Source of the DNA: Halorientalis pallida
GTDB taxonomy: Archaea; Halobacteriota; Halobacteria; Halobacteriales; Haloarculaceae
Assembly: GCF_004118325.1 (NCBI RefSeq)
Contig: NZ_RDFA01000001.1
Coordinates: 594,389 to 658,388 of the forward strand
DNA length: 64,000 bases
Direction of reading: 5' to 3'
Shown: positions 52,313 through 59,961 of the stretch, one piece after another
How positions within the stretch are numbered: the stretch's first letter is position 1
Layout: every line of letters starts with the position of its first letter
Notes under the pieces: model-generated
Databases searched by the model: none
What the model saw: only the letters and a program-made list of their open reading frames with translations
What the model was told of the DNA's origin: nothing
Position numbers and translations under genes: made by a program

Positions 52313-52846
52313 ATGGGCTTCCAGCCTCAGAAGGTTGATGCGGAGTGCTGGATGGGTGAAGATAATGAAAGACCTGTGAGTGTGGATAATTCCACAGTTT
52401 TCACTTCAACCTATGATGGTACTGGTGATCTATACGCAATAGCAGAAATACCAGGCCGTGATGAAGTAAATGAAGAAACCTACTCATGCGTCTGGGGAAT
52501 GAAAAACGTCGGCTCAACAGCAGACACAAACGTATACGAATCAACAAACAACGACCCACTACTAGCTAAAGACGGAGGAAAAACAGAAATAACATACAAC
52601 ACAATTGAAAGCCGTTACGCTGGAGCTGATATAAGTACAGGAACCCCTAGAAATGTATGGGCAGACTACCAGCATCCTACTGATGGAGGACTTGATCAAA
52701 GAACATATGGATTAAATAATCACTTCTTCCTTAACGGAGAGTATCCTTACTGCAGTGGTAATGACGCATTTGGAACATTGAGAAATACTGATGTTTTAGA
52801 TAATATCATATGCGAAGGAGATGGTGGGTTTAGCAATATATCCTGA
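52313..52846 (+). CDS. AT-rich unknown protein inside the element
   Basis: A 177-residue protein (MGFQPQKVDAECWMGEDNER). Codons end mostly in A or T (ACA, GAA, AAC, TCA), quite unlike the chromosome. It has four cysteines (AECWM, YSCVWG, PYCSGN, IICEGD), many Asn/Thr/Tyr residues and looks beta-rich like an extracellular or virion protein, yet it has no signal peptide or membrane helix. It may therefore be a fragment of a longer protein; codon use becomes AT-rich only after about 52360. No family recognised. Confidence 0.6.
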   Translation: MGFQPQKVDAECWMGEDNERPVSVDNSTVFTSTYDGTGDLYAIAEIPGRDEVNEETYSCVWGMKNVGSTADTNVYESTNNDPLLAKDGGKTEITYNTIESRYAGADISTGTPRNVWADYQHPTDGGLDQRTYGLNNHFFLNGEYPYCSGNDAFGTLRNTDVLDNIICEGDGGFSNIS

Positions 52847-52868
52847 TAAAAAAGTAAAAATTTGGATT

Positions 52869-53528
52869 TTAGGTGACTCTGGATCTTACCTCATCATAAG
52901 CTCCTTCCTGTCTTATTTCATTTACTGTTTCTTGGTCTGTAGGTATTAGTTCTGGATTTTCGAGAGTTCCTTCGAGGGCTATTGAGGTGCCCCAGCCTTC
53001 GCTTTCTTGGATTTGATACATTCCTCTAGCCACGCTTTCAAGATATTGCCTTTTTTCGGTAGTAGGGTTATCTCTGTAATCTTGTAATGACATCCCGAAG
53101 GAGTCAGAAACTAAGGGTGAGCTTACTTCGGTAGTGGCATCAGGGAGATCCCTGTCAGGATTCACATTATATCCGGTAATCCCCATATCATCTACCAATT
53201 CGAATAAAGCGTCTCCTATGTAACTGCCCACTGAAACTATGTTTCCATTCTGGTTTTCACCAAGACCTAGTATTCCTTCATTCTCTAAGTCTCTTGCCTT
53301 CTCATAATCGAATGCTGTTACGTAATGTTCTGGGAACATCGTACCTTCTTCGAAGGCTTCAGAATCTCTTGCATTACTTACGGTATCCATCTCAAGTGGT
53401 GCATTATATAATGAATCTTCAGGGTCTCTAATAACTCTCCTGAATGTATTTTCATCTGTAGAATCTGTCATTTCCGCATATTTTACCTCTTGTTCTCCAT
53501 CTTCCTCATACTGTAGAATTTCTATCAT
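52869..53528 (-). CDS. AT-rich unknown cytoplasmic protein inside the element
   Basis: A 219-residue acidic soluble protein (MIEILQYEEDGEQEVKYAEM). Segments that could help recognition are FRRVIRDPEDSLYNAPLEMD, YVTAFDYEKARDLENEGILG, NIVSVGSYIGDALFELVDDM and RQYLESVARGMYQIQESEGW. No signal peptide, membrane helix, metal or nucleotide motif is evident. Codon use is AT-rich. It follows the lipoprotein gene after 27 bases on the same strand, so the two are probably one operon. I do not recognise it. Confidence 0.65.
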   Translation of the reverse strand: MIEILQYEEDGEQEVKYAEMTDSTDENTFRRVIRDPEDSLYNAPLEMDTVSNARDSEAFEEGTMFPEHYVTAFDYEKARDLENEGILGLGENQNGNIVSVGSYIGDALFELVDDMGITGYNVNPDRDLPDATTEVSSPLVSDSFGMSLQDYRDNPTTEKRQYLESVARGMYQIQESEGWGTSIALEGTLENPELIPTDQETVNEIRQEGAYDEVRSRVT

Positions 53529-53555
53529 GTGGGAAAAGCCGGAGTTAACAAATGT

Positions 53556-54272
53556 CTAACTCCACTCATTTGTTCTTTCTCCCCCGCCTGTAGCACCTGT
53601 GCTGTTGGGGCTTATAGGCTCTGTTGCTGAAAGTGTTGATAGTTTGTAGTTTGTGAATCCTGGTTGTATTTGTTGTACTGCGTCTTCTGCTATGTTTGCG
53701 ACTACGTCATCTGCTAGTCCTGAGCTGTCGACTCCTGCTTCTTGCGTTGCTTGGATTAGTGCTCTTGTGAATACTATTTCGTCGTCTTCTGCTAGTAGGT
53801 CTAGATCTTCGTGTGATTCGCTTACTTCGATGTGTTGTGTTGGGTTGTTGTAGATTTCTTCTGCTCTATCTATCATTTGGTCGACGGTCATGTCTAGGCC
53901 TGTGCCGTTTGGTGCTGTGCTGCTTGAGGCTGCGTCTTCTGCGTAGGCTCTGTCGTTTGTCTGCATTTCTTGGTATTCTTCTTCTGTTTTAGAATTTGTG
54001 ATAGTATTGTCGTAGTTTTCTGGTATGTTGTCGTCTCCTAGGTGTCCTAGTGCTCCTGTTTGGTCGTCGAAGAAGTATCTTACTGCGTCTTCTGCATCTG
54101 CTTCAGTCTGTTGTCCTTCACCTTGGTCTGCATCGCTTCCATCTGTTGTTGTTCCATCTCCTGAAGGAGGGGTGCTTGATCCTGTGGAGTCTGTGGACTT
54201 GGTGCTACAGCCTGCGATGGCGGTACTGAATCCGATGAGTGCGCTGGTCCGCACAAAATTACGCCGTCTCAT
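53556..54272 (-). CDS. AT-rich Tat-type lipoprotein inside the element
   Basis: A 238-residue protein. RRRNFVRTSALIGFSTAIAGC is a twin-arginine-like signal with lipobox IAGC near residue 22. A Ser/Thr/Gly/Asp linker (about 23-58) leads to a helical domain: AEDAVRYFFDDQTGALGHLG, MTVDQMIDRAEEIYNNPTQH, FTRALIQATQEAGVD and VVANIAEDAVQQIQPGFTNY. The end is Ser/Thr/Gly-rich. Codon use is AT-rich. The signal shows it works in a haloarchaeal host and sits on the cell surface; surface exclusion, defence or adhesion are all possible. Family unknown. Confidence 0.7.
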   Translation of the reverse strand: MRRRNFVRTSALIGFSTAIAGCSTKSTDSTGSSTPPSGDGTTTDGSDADQGEGQQTEADAEDAVRYFFDDQTGALGHLGDDNIPENYDNTITNSKTEEEYQEMQTNDRAYAEDAASSSTAPNGTGLDMTVDQMIDRAEEIYNNPTQHIEVSESHEDLDLLAEDDEIVFTRALIQATQEAGVDSSGLADDVVANIAEDAVQQIQPGFTNYKLSTLSATEPISPNSTGATGGGERTNEWS

Positions 54273-54446
54273 TGATTACCAGTTGGTTGCCAGTCTTGTT
54301 TGATATGTTTACTGGTAGACTCAATCAAGATCGAGACCTCCACTTCGCTGACCACTGCCTGTTGACGTGACGAAAGACGGGTGGCCATTCGAGCGTTCCC
54401 GGAGCTGAGCGAAGTGTCGAAAGCTCCAGTATCCCCAGCAACCGAT
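54273..54446. other. Spacer upstream of the AT-rich lipoprotein gene
   Basis: The gap presumably contains the promoter for the two AT-rich minus-strand genes. An AT-rich patch (TTTGATATGTTTACTGG near 54299) is the best candidate. No gene seen. Confidence 0.45.
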
Positions 54447-54572
54447 TTACTGCTGAACCTCTATTGTTAGCTCTCCGTTCTTGCGGGCTGCCTCCACTTC
54501 TTCAGCCGTCAAAAAGACAGATGCACCGATAAGATTCCCCGTCCGGTCTTCCCATTCATTCAAATTATGCAT
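54447..54572 (-). CDS. Possible 41-residue micro-protein downstream of the recombinase
   Basis: The frame ATG 54572 to TAA 54447 encodes MHNLNEWEDRTGNLIGASVF and a second half with LTAEEVEAARKNGELTIEVQ. It lies 25 bases after the recombinase stop on the same strand, with GGAGGTGA about 14 bases before the ATG. Composition is protein-like, with a predicted helix around LTAEEVEAARKNG. It may be a small regulator or chance; no family recognised. Confidence 0.45.
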   Translation of the reverse strand: MHNLNEWEDRTGNLIGASVFLTAEEVEAARKNGELTIEVQQ

Positions 54573-54597
54573 TGAGCGAGTTATTCACCTCCGTCTG

Positions 54598-55539
54598 TTA
54601 CAGTCCAAGGATTTTGACACAGCTGAGATACTCTTCGCGTGCGTCCTCACGGTCAACTCTGGTGTAGATGTCCATCGTTTCGCTCGCAGCATCACCCCGA
54701 ATGTACCGGAGGACGTGCTGTTTCATTCCTTGATTCCGCATCAGCGTCGTGAACACTGTTCGGTACGTGTGTGGCGTGAACTTCTTGTGGAATCTGTCTT
54801 CGCCACGCTCCATCACATCCGCTTGGACAGCCGCCTGCTTTACCGCCCGCTGCACCTGTGTTTTCGAGACACGGTTCCCACGGATACTGAGGAACAGGTA
54901 GTCTGAATCACCGTGACTCGGGCGAGTGAATTTGAACCGTTCGATGGCCTGGATTGTCTCCTCATCGACAGGAACCACCGTCTGCTTCCCTCCCTTCCGC
55001 TTTCTCAGCCTGATGAAGCCCTCATCAAGCATGAGGTCGTCCATCTTCACTTCTAACGCTTCGCTGACCCGGCAACCGGTTTTAGCGAGGAGGACTGCCA
55101 CGGTTTTGTTCCGAGGGTCAGTCATGTTCCGGATGATTTTGGCACCATTCTCCCAAGTCGCACAGTCGGGTCGCTTCCGGATCTTCTTTGGAATGTCCTC
55201 CAAGACGACAGCAGCAGGATTCCCGGTGATCTCCTCGAACCGTGGGCGTTTCATCGTCCAGTCGTAGAAGGCACTCAACGATTCGAGGTACCGCCGCTTC
55301 GTATTCTGTGACAGCCCGCGCTGATCCAGCGTAACAACGTAATCTTCGACGTGACGCACCGTCACCTCCGAGGGTGAAAGATCCGGAAACTGCTCGTGAA
55401 AGAATTTCTTCAGTGTCCGGCTGTAGGAGTTGAGCGTTCGGTGGCTACAGCCGGTGCTCTGCTTCTTCCGGATGAACTCGTTCACCACGTCGTGCTCGTT
55501 TTCGTAGACTGTCTCGTACCAGTCATCTGCCATCGCCAT
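54598..55539 (-). CDS. Tyrosine recombinase (integrase)
   Basis: A 313-residue site-specific recombinase. ATG 55539 (MAMADDWYETVYENEHDVVN) is taken; the second Met two codons later is also possible, and longer frames overlap the upstream gene too far. The SAM-like N-terminal domain (LNSYSRTLKKFFHEQF, RGLSQNTKRRYLESLSAFYD) is followed by the catalytic domain: Arg in LLAKTGCRVSEALEVK, Lys in KRKGGKQTVVP, His-x-x-Arg in FTPHTYRTVFTTL, a His replacing the usual GH in GMKQHVLRYIRGD, and the nucleophile in MDIYTRV. All are present, so it should be active. Its start overlaps the upstream gene by 17 bases. Confidence 0.94.
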   Translation of the reverse strand: MAMADDWYETVYENEHDVVNEFIRKKQSTGCSHRTLNSYSRTLKKFFHEQFPDLSPSEVTVRHVEDYVVTLDQRGLSQNTKRRYLESLSAFYDWTMKRPRFEEITGNPAAVVLEDIPKKIRKRPDCATWENGAKIIRNMTDPRNKTVAVLLAKTGCRVSEALEVKMDDLMLDEGFIRLRKRKGGKQTVVPVDEETIQAIERFKFTRPSHGDSDYLFLSIRGNRVSKTQVQRAVKQAAVQADVMERGEDRFHKKFTPHTYRTVFTTLMRNQGMKQHVLRYIRGDAASETMDIYTRVDREDAREEYLSCVKILGL

Positions 55540-56038
55540 CACCTCCGTCAGTAAGCCGCCACCCGTGACCTCTCTCGTACTCCACCTGGTCCTGAGATGC
55601 CAGGTAGTAGAGTTCATCCTCAACGGGCTTCCGTAGCTGAGTATCCAACACCCCACTTTCGACAATCGCGCTCACGATCTCTGGGAGTGTCTGGTACTCT
55701 GCTGAGAGAACAGTCTCCAAGAAATCTATATCAGCAATCTCCGTCGTGTCGCTATCTCGGTTCTGCTTTCGATCCAACTGGATTTCCAGTTCCTTGATAC
55801 GACTCTTGAGTTCCGCTATTTTTTCCTCGCTCTGGTGGTGAGCGAGGTAGCCCTGTTGTCGGTAGGCACGAGCCTCCTGCACCAGTTCGTAGAGGTACTT
55901 GCTGGTACTGCGGTAGCCTTTCTCCTCTGCTTCTTCGTCCCATTCTTGCTTATCGGGTTCCTTGCAGACGATCTGTGCGACTGTGGAATCGGCTGCAAGG
56001 CCGGACGTTTGCTTCCATTGGTCTTTGTTGTCGGACAT
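55523..56038 (-). CDS. Recombinase-associated DNA-binding-like protein (RHH, coiled coil, winged helix)
   Basis: A 171-residue protein (MSDNKDQWKQTSGLAADSTV). Residues 20-60 resemble a ribbon-helix-helix or similar fold (DKQEWDEEAEEKGYRSTSKY, LYELVQEARAYRQQGY), 68-92 form a coiled coil (EEKIAELKSRIKELEIQLDR) and 103-165 a winged-helix-like part (FLETVLSAEYQTLPEIVSAI, LRKPVEDELYYLASQDQVEY). It overlaps the recombinase start by 17 bases, so translation is coupled. It could be an excisionase-like directionality factor or the repressor of the operon, whose promoter carries an inverted repeat. Confidence 0.78.
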   Translation of the reverse strand: MSDNKDQWKQTSGLAADSTVAQIVCKEPDKQEWDEEAEEKGYRSTSKYLYELVQEARAYRQQGYLAHHQSEEKIAELKSRIKELEIQLDRKQNRDSDTTEIADIDFLETVLSAEYQTLPEIVSAIVESGVLDTQLRKPVEDELYYLASQDQVEYERGHGWRLTDGGDGDGR

Positions 56039-56106
56039 ACTGACACCTCTTGCAGGAGGAAGAGAACGGGTCGCCCCGCTTCAGGCCTCTACATGCTCTG
56101 ATTTAC

Positions 56107-56139
56107 TATCAACTATTTTATATCTTATGTATGTTGATA
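56107..56139. promoter_or_regulatory. Promoter with inverted repeat before the recombinase operon
   Basis: TATCAAC (56107-56113) and GTTGATA (56133-56139) are inverted with 19 bases between, and the spacer contains the TATA-like ATATAAAATA read on the minus strand. The site lies about 70-100 bases before ATG 56038. A repressor bound to both arms would cover the TATA box. Confidence 0.55.
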
Positions 56140-56146
56140 TTTACCA

Positions 56147-56157
56147 GAGTGCCGAGG
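56147..56157 (+). repeat. Right direct repeat (candidate attR core)
   Basis: GAGTGCCGAGG, identical to 51337-51347, 22 bases before the end of the GC-rich lipoprotein gene and at the point where the AT-rich element stops. Confidence 0.6.
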
Positions 56158-56179
56158 CCAGCTTTCTCAGCGACACACG

Positions 56180-58276
56180 TCAGAGTTTCTCGGCGGTTCT
56201 GGCCTGCTCGCTCCGACGACGCGCCTGATCGAGGCGATTGTTCGTGGCGCGCGCGAGCGGCGCGGGAATCGAGGCGCTCGCGGCGTCCAGTCGGGACGAG
56301 ACGCGCTCCAGCCGTTCGATCACCGTGGCGAGGCGCTGATCGGCCTGTCCGCGGTTTCCGGCCTCCGCGGCCGCCGCGGCACGCTGGGCGGCCTCGGCGA
56401 CCGCCGCCAGCGCGTTCGCCAGGCCCGTGACGGCGTTTTGCTGGCCACCACCGCTACCACCACCAGGTCGGTCGTCGTCATCGTCGTCGCTGTCCCCCGC
56501 CGTCTCGACGGCCGCCACCTCGTCGCGAGTCTCGGCCGCCAGGTCCGCGAGGTAGGTCGCGAGCGACGCCTTTCCGGTTCTGGGGTCCTCCAGACGCACG
56601 CGCTTTTGTTCGCCGGGGTTGACGCGGAACGCGCCGATCTCGTCGTCGCTGTCCCGAACCTCGGTCGTGTACGCCCCGCCCTCGTGGACGTAGACGGCGT
56701 CTGGACCGGAGAGCGGTGCGTCGTACAGGCGGCCCGCGAAGTCGTCCTCGACCGCGAGGGCTCGCAGGTCGCTGTCGGCCTCGGTCGGATCGACTTCCAG
56801 TTTCACGGCGTTCTCCCTGGCGACGACGGGGATCTCGCCCTCGACGCTCGCCGGCGTCACCTCGGCCTCGGCGTCGACGGTCACGGTCTCGGCGTGGGGC
56901 GCGACGCCCGCGCCGTTGATCGTCAACTCGTGGTCGCCCGGGGGAACGTCCTGGACGACGGCGATGCCGTCGAACGTCGGGACGGCCCGTGGTTCGCTCC
57001 GGAACAGGGCGAACAGTTCCAGCGGCGAGGAGACGGTCGTCAGTCCCTCGCCCTCGGGTGCGTCGTCGTCGGCGACGGCGTTGCTCACGCCGGCGACGAC
57101 CTGGCTGACGGGGGAGGGGTCACCGATGGCGTCGTAGCGGTCGGACAGCGCCTGCCGGTGGTCGGGCTCGCTGATGTCGGACGCGGGAGTCTCGTAGCGC
57201 GGATCGTCCCACGGGACGCCAGCGGTGGTGATGTGGCTGGCGATGGCGTCCTCCACGAACCCGGGAATGGAGAACTCGAAACTCAGTTGTGGCCCGGTGA
57301 AGTCCGCGATGTGTTCGAGGTCCGCGGTCGGCTGTAGCTCGTAAGTCACGTCCGCCTCGCCGCCCTCGCTGCCCGCGTAGTCGAAGCGCCGGCCGGTCCG
57401 CCGTCCGGGGAGGTCCGGCGGCGACTGGAGTGCGCTGAACGAGCGCACGGTCAGGGCCTCGGGAACGAGGTCGCTGGCGTCGACGGCGGGCAGGCGGTCG
57501 TCCTCGTACACCGGCTTCCCGTCGAGTTCGGGGACCGCGTAGGGGAGCGCGAGCCCTTCGTCCCGTGGGAGGCCGTAGGCCAGCGGGATCGAGGCGACGG
57601 CGTCGATGCCGTCGATCACGCTGTTGGTGATGTCGGCGACGCTGCCGTCCAGCGGGAGGCGCTGGAACCCGTCGGGGTCGTCGTTGACCGAGAGGCCACT
57701 GGAGTGTGACCCGAGTTCCGAGAGGATGCGCGGCCTGGTGCGCTCGGGGTCGAGGAACTCGTTGTTCGGGACCGACCGGGAGTGGGAACTCGCGACGTGA
57801 AGCTGTGGCTCGTCGGTGTCGGTGTCGACGAACACCTGCAGGAGTTCCCAGTCGTGCCAGTGGAAGTTCGTCGTGAACTGGTCGAACACGGCGTAGAACC
57901 AGAACTGGACGACCGCCAGCGACGACGACTCGTACTCGACGACGTTGTAGAAGCAGGTCGGGGCCGGCGGCTCGTCGGCCCCGCCGCGCTCGACGTAGCC
58001 GTCGAGGGCGTCGAACCCGTCGACGACGGTGGTGCCATCGCGTTCGCGCTCGAACAGTCGCGGGTCCGTCGGGAACCACCGCTCGTGTTCGTCGAAGTAC
58101 AGCGTCGGCGCGAACCGTTCGGCCAGTGCCCGCGCTCGGTCGTCGTCGACGGACGAGACGTCGCCGTCCTCGCCGTCCTCGAACAGCGAACAGCCGGCCA
58201 TCGATGCCACCGCACCGCCGGCCACACCCGTGAGGACCTGGCGGCGGTCGACCGGCCACGAGGGGTCGTCGCCCAT
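56180..58276 (-). CDS. Large Tat lipoprotein with Vps62-like domain
   Basis: A 698-residue surface protein. The signal DRRQVLTGVAGGAVASMAGC has the twin-arginine motif and lipobox MAGC near residue 29. Residues 45-330 recall the Vps62 type domain: LAERFAPTLYFDEHERWFPT, VQFWFYAVFDQFTTNFHWHD followed by WELLQVFVDT. A beta-sandwich-like part (about 425-490, VPPGDHELTINGAGVAPHAE) follows, then an acidic Gly-rich stretch and a C-terminal helical coiled coil (VTGLANALAAVAEAAQRAAA, IERLERVSSRLDAASASIPA). The N-terminal match is from recall and moderate. Its 3' end lies directly beside the integrated element and is intact. Confidence 0.75.
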   Translation of the reverse strand: MGDDPSWPVDRRQVLTGVAGGAVASMAGCSLFEDGEDGDVSSVDDDRARALAERFAPTLYFDEHERWFPTDPRLFERERDGTTVVDGFDALDGYVERGGADEPPAPTCFYNVVEYESSSLAVVQFWFYAVFDQFTTNFHWHDWELLQVFVDTDTDEPQLHVASSHSRSVPNNEFLDPERTRPRILSELGSHSSGLSVNDDPDGFQRLPLDGSVADITNSVIDGIDAVASIPLAYGLPRDEGLALPYAVPELDGKPVYEDDRLPAVDASDLVPEALTVRSFSALQSPPDLPGRRTGRRFDYAGSEGGEADVTYELQPTADLEHIADFTGPQLSFEFSIPGFVEDAIASHITTAGVPWDDPRYETPASDISEPDHRQALSDRYDAIGDPSPVSQVVAGVSNAVADDDAPEGEGLTTVSSPLELFALFRSEPRAVPTFDGIAVVQDVPPGDHELTINGAGVAPHAETVTVDAEAEVTPASVEGEIPVVARENAVKLEVDPTEADSDLRALAVEDDFAGRLYDAPLSGPDAVYVHEGGAYTTEVRDSDDEIGAFRVNPGEQKRVRLEDPRTGKASLATYLADLAAETRDEVAAVETAGDSDDDDDDRPGGGSGGGQQNAVTGLANALAAVAEAAQRAAAAAEAGNRGQADQRLATVIERLERVSSRLDAASASIPAPLARATNNRLDQARRRSEQARTAEKL

Positions 58277-58440
58277 CGCTCACACACTCCGGGCCACGAC
58301 GACAGGGCCGTACGTCGTGCACCCGCCGTCTGGTTCGGTGTGGTCTCGCATTACGATGTGCTTACCAGCGGACGGCTGGGCATATCGCTTGTGGCCGGCG
58401 GGCCGCGTGATGGCCGACGATCAGTTCGGCCACGGCCGAG

Positions 58441-58767
58441 TCAGACCGCGTCGTCGGGGTCGTGTCGGTCGGCCATCCGGGCGGCTTCCGACGCGTAGCG
58501 GTCCCGGTCCCCGGGCTCGTCGACCGGTTCGAGACGGTCGGCAGGCACGGTGATCGCCGCCGTCACTTCCGGGCCCGGCGTGGCGCCGAAGCGGTTGAAC
58601 GCGCGCTCTTTCCGGAGATAGCGGGAGCCGTCCAGCGTGGCGTAGATCACGACGAGGATGTGCGGTGAGTCCGCCGAGAACGTCCGTTCGACCATCCAGA
58701 CCTGCTCGGTCGGCCCCTCCCCTTCCGTCGGGTCGTCGCCCTCGACGCGAGTGTCGTCGGTGCTCAT
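58441..58767 (-). CDS. Small conserved-looking haloarchaeal protein
   Basis: A 108-residue acidic protein from ATG 58767 (MSTDDTRVEGDDPTEGEGPT); an in-frame start 11 codons earlier lies in Arg-rich sequence and is less likely. After the acidic tail comes VWMVERTFSADSPHILVVIY, ATLDGSRYLRKERAFNRFGA and VTAAITVPADRLEPV, a small alpha-beta domain. No family recognised. It sits alone between the large lipoprotein and the methyltransferase genes, same strand as both. Confidence 0.65.
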   Translation of the reverse strand: MSTDDTRVEGDDPTEGEGPTEQVWMVERTFSADSPHILVVIYATLDGSRYLRKERAFNRFGATPGPEVTAAITVPADRLEPVDEPGDRDRYASEAARMADRHDPDDAV

Positions 58768-58851
58768 ACCTGCCCGTCGGCGACGGACGGAGTTGTACAC
58801 CGACGTGGGTTCCCAGCGGGTGAAAACGGGTCGCGGGGGAGGGACGCCTGC

Positions 58852-59472
58852 TCAGGCGTCGGTCGGCGCGTCGGGCGCGCGGAAGGTTCGGATGGTGTCG
58901 CGCTCGCCCCGATCGGCGTCGACCTGCTCGAAGCCCAGGTCGGTGAACACGCGATTCCAGTCCCGGTAGTACAGGGGGAAGTCGTCGTGGACGTAGTTCA
59001 CGTCGCCCTCCCCGTCGTCGCCCTCGTTCTCGACCGTGACGAGGAGGTCGGCCGTGATCCGGGCGAGTTCGGCGAACACCCAGTCGGCGTCGGGGTGGAT
59101 GTGCTGGAGCGTCTCGACGGAATAGACGGCGTCGAAACGATCCGCCGGGAACTCCGTGACGACGTCCTCGATGGCGTCGCAGTAGAAGGTGCCGTCGGCC
59201 GCGAGGTCGGGATAGGTGTCTTCCATCGTCTCGAAGGCCGCGGCGTTGATTTCGATGCCCGCGAGGTTCCCGAAGCCGTGGTCGGCGAGGTGGGCGAGGT
59301 GGCGGCCGGAACTACAGCCCAGTTCCAGCACGCGGGCGTCGCGGTCGAGGTGATCCTCGAAGGTGGCCCGTAGTGCCTCGCTTGTCTCGTCCGGGCCGTA
59401 GTAGGCGTAGTACTCCGGGGAGTACTCGCCCGAGCGGTCTGCCCACTGTCGGCGAACCTCGTGAGAATCCAC
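58852..59472 (-). CDS. Class I SAM-dependent methyltransferase
   Basis: A 206-residue enzyme. GTG 59472 (VDSHEVRRQWADRSGEYSPE) is my choice; TTG three codons upstream is possible. Motif I is VLELGCSSGRHLAHLADHG, then LAGIEINAAAFETMEDTYPD, FYCDAIEDVVTEFPADRFDA and VYSVETLQHIHPDADWVFAE. The end, YVHDDFPLYYRDWNRVFTDLGF, is typical of small-molecule or lipid methyltransferases. Substrate unknown. The nearest neighbour is aIF1A, 118 bases away. Confidence 0.9.
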   Translation of the reverse strand: MDSHEVRRQWADRSGEYSPEYYAYYGPDETSEALRATFEDHLDRDARVLELGCSSGRHLAHLADHGFGNLAGIEINAAAFETMEDTYPDLAADGTFYCDAIEDVVTEFPADRFDAVYSVETLQHIHPDADWVFAELARITADLLVTVENEGDDGEGDVNYVHDDFPLYYRDWNRVFTDLGFEQVDADRGERDTIRTFRAPDAPTDA

Positions 59473-59590
59473 ACGTAGCAACGACCGCGCACACGTATAG
59501 CCTCGTCGGAGTCGCGAGCGTGGGCCGGGGTCCGAACGGCCGCGATTGATGTCTCTCGGGGGGTGCGTCGAGGTACGGGATAGTAGAAAT

Positions 59591-59875
59591 CTACTGGATG
59601 TGGCCTTCAGCGCGGAGCTGATCGGCGTCCTGGCTGTCGTACCGCCACTCGATGTTGGCCTTCTCGTCCTGCCAGTCCCAGGGCTCGACGAGGACCACGT
59701 CGCCCTCGTTGATCCAGGTCCGGTATTTCATGCGGCCGGGGATCCGGCCCATCCGGTTTTCACCGTCTTCACACTGCACGCGGACGTGGTTCCCACCGTT
59801 GTGTTCTGTCACGACCGCGAACAGCTCGTCGTCGTTGGGCATGCGGAGATTCCGTCGCCCTGTTTCTTCACTCAC
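59591..59875 (-). CDS. eif1A: Translation initiation factor aIF1A
   Basis: A 94-residue OB-fold factor that binds the small ribosomal subunit A site. GTG 59875 ([20 protein letters not shown]) is set by the family N-terminus and by a TATA box about 25 bases upstream; an ATG five bases before it runs into TGA at once. Landmarks: [40 protein letters not shown] and [20 protein letters not shown], nearly invariant in haloarchaea. Confidence 0.97.
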   Translation of the reverse strand: MSEETGRRNLRMPNDDELFAVVTEHNGGNHVRVQCEDGENRMGRIPGRMKYRTWINEGDVVLVEPWDWQDEKANIEWRYDSQDADQLRAEGHIQ

Positions 59876-59896
59876 ACCATAAATACGAACCGAGCA

Positions 59897-59904
59897 CATT
59901 AAAG
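59897..59904 (-). promoter_or_regulatory. TATA box of the aIF1A gene
   Basis: On the minus strand CTTTAATG, about 25 bases before GTG 59875, so the mRNA is likely leaderless. Confidence 0.6.
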
Positions 59905-59961
59905 TGATCCGGAAGATGCGATAGCGTGTACCACGACCGTTTCGCAAGACGGAACGCGTGT

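Larger units (their letters stand above)
51337..56157. mobile_element. Putative integrated element of about 4.8 kb with tyrosine recombinase
   Basis: The segment is bounded by an 11-base direct repeat, GAGTGCCGAGG, at 51337-51347 and 56147-56157. Base composition changes abruptly at both repeats from GC-rich to AT-rich on the inside. Inside are a complete tyrosine recombinase with a partner gene, a truncated recombinase copy, a toxin-antitoxin pair, three AT-rich unknown genes and a micro-ORF. No replication protein or capsid gene is seen, so it is a small integrative element or the remains of a plasmid or provirus. Boundaries are inferred. Confidence 0.7.

Noticed and set aside
51452-55539. 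SSV-type split integrase (N- and C-terminal halves at the two ends)
   Set aside because: The right-hand recombinase is complete with all catalytic residues, and the left piece duplicates its C-terminus in inverted orientation, so this is not one gene split by integration.
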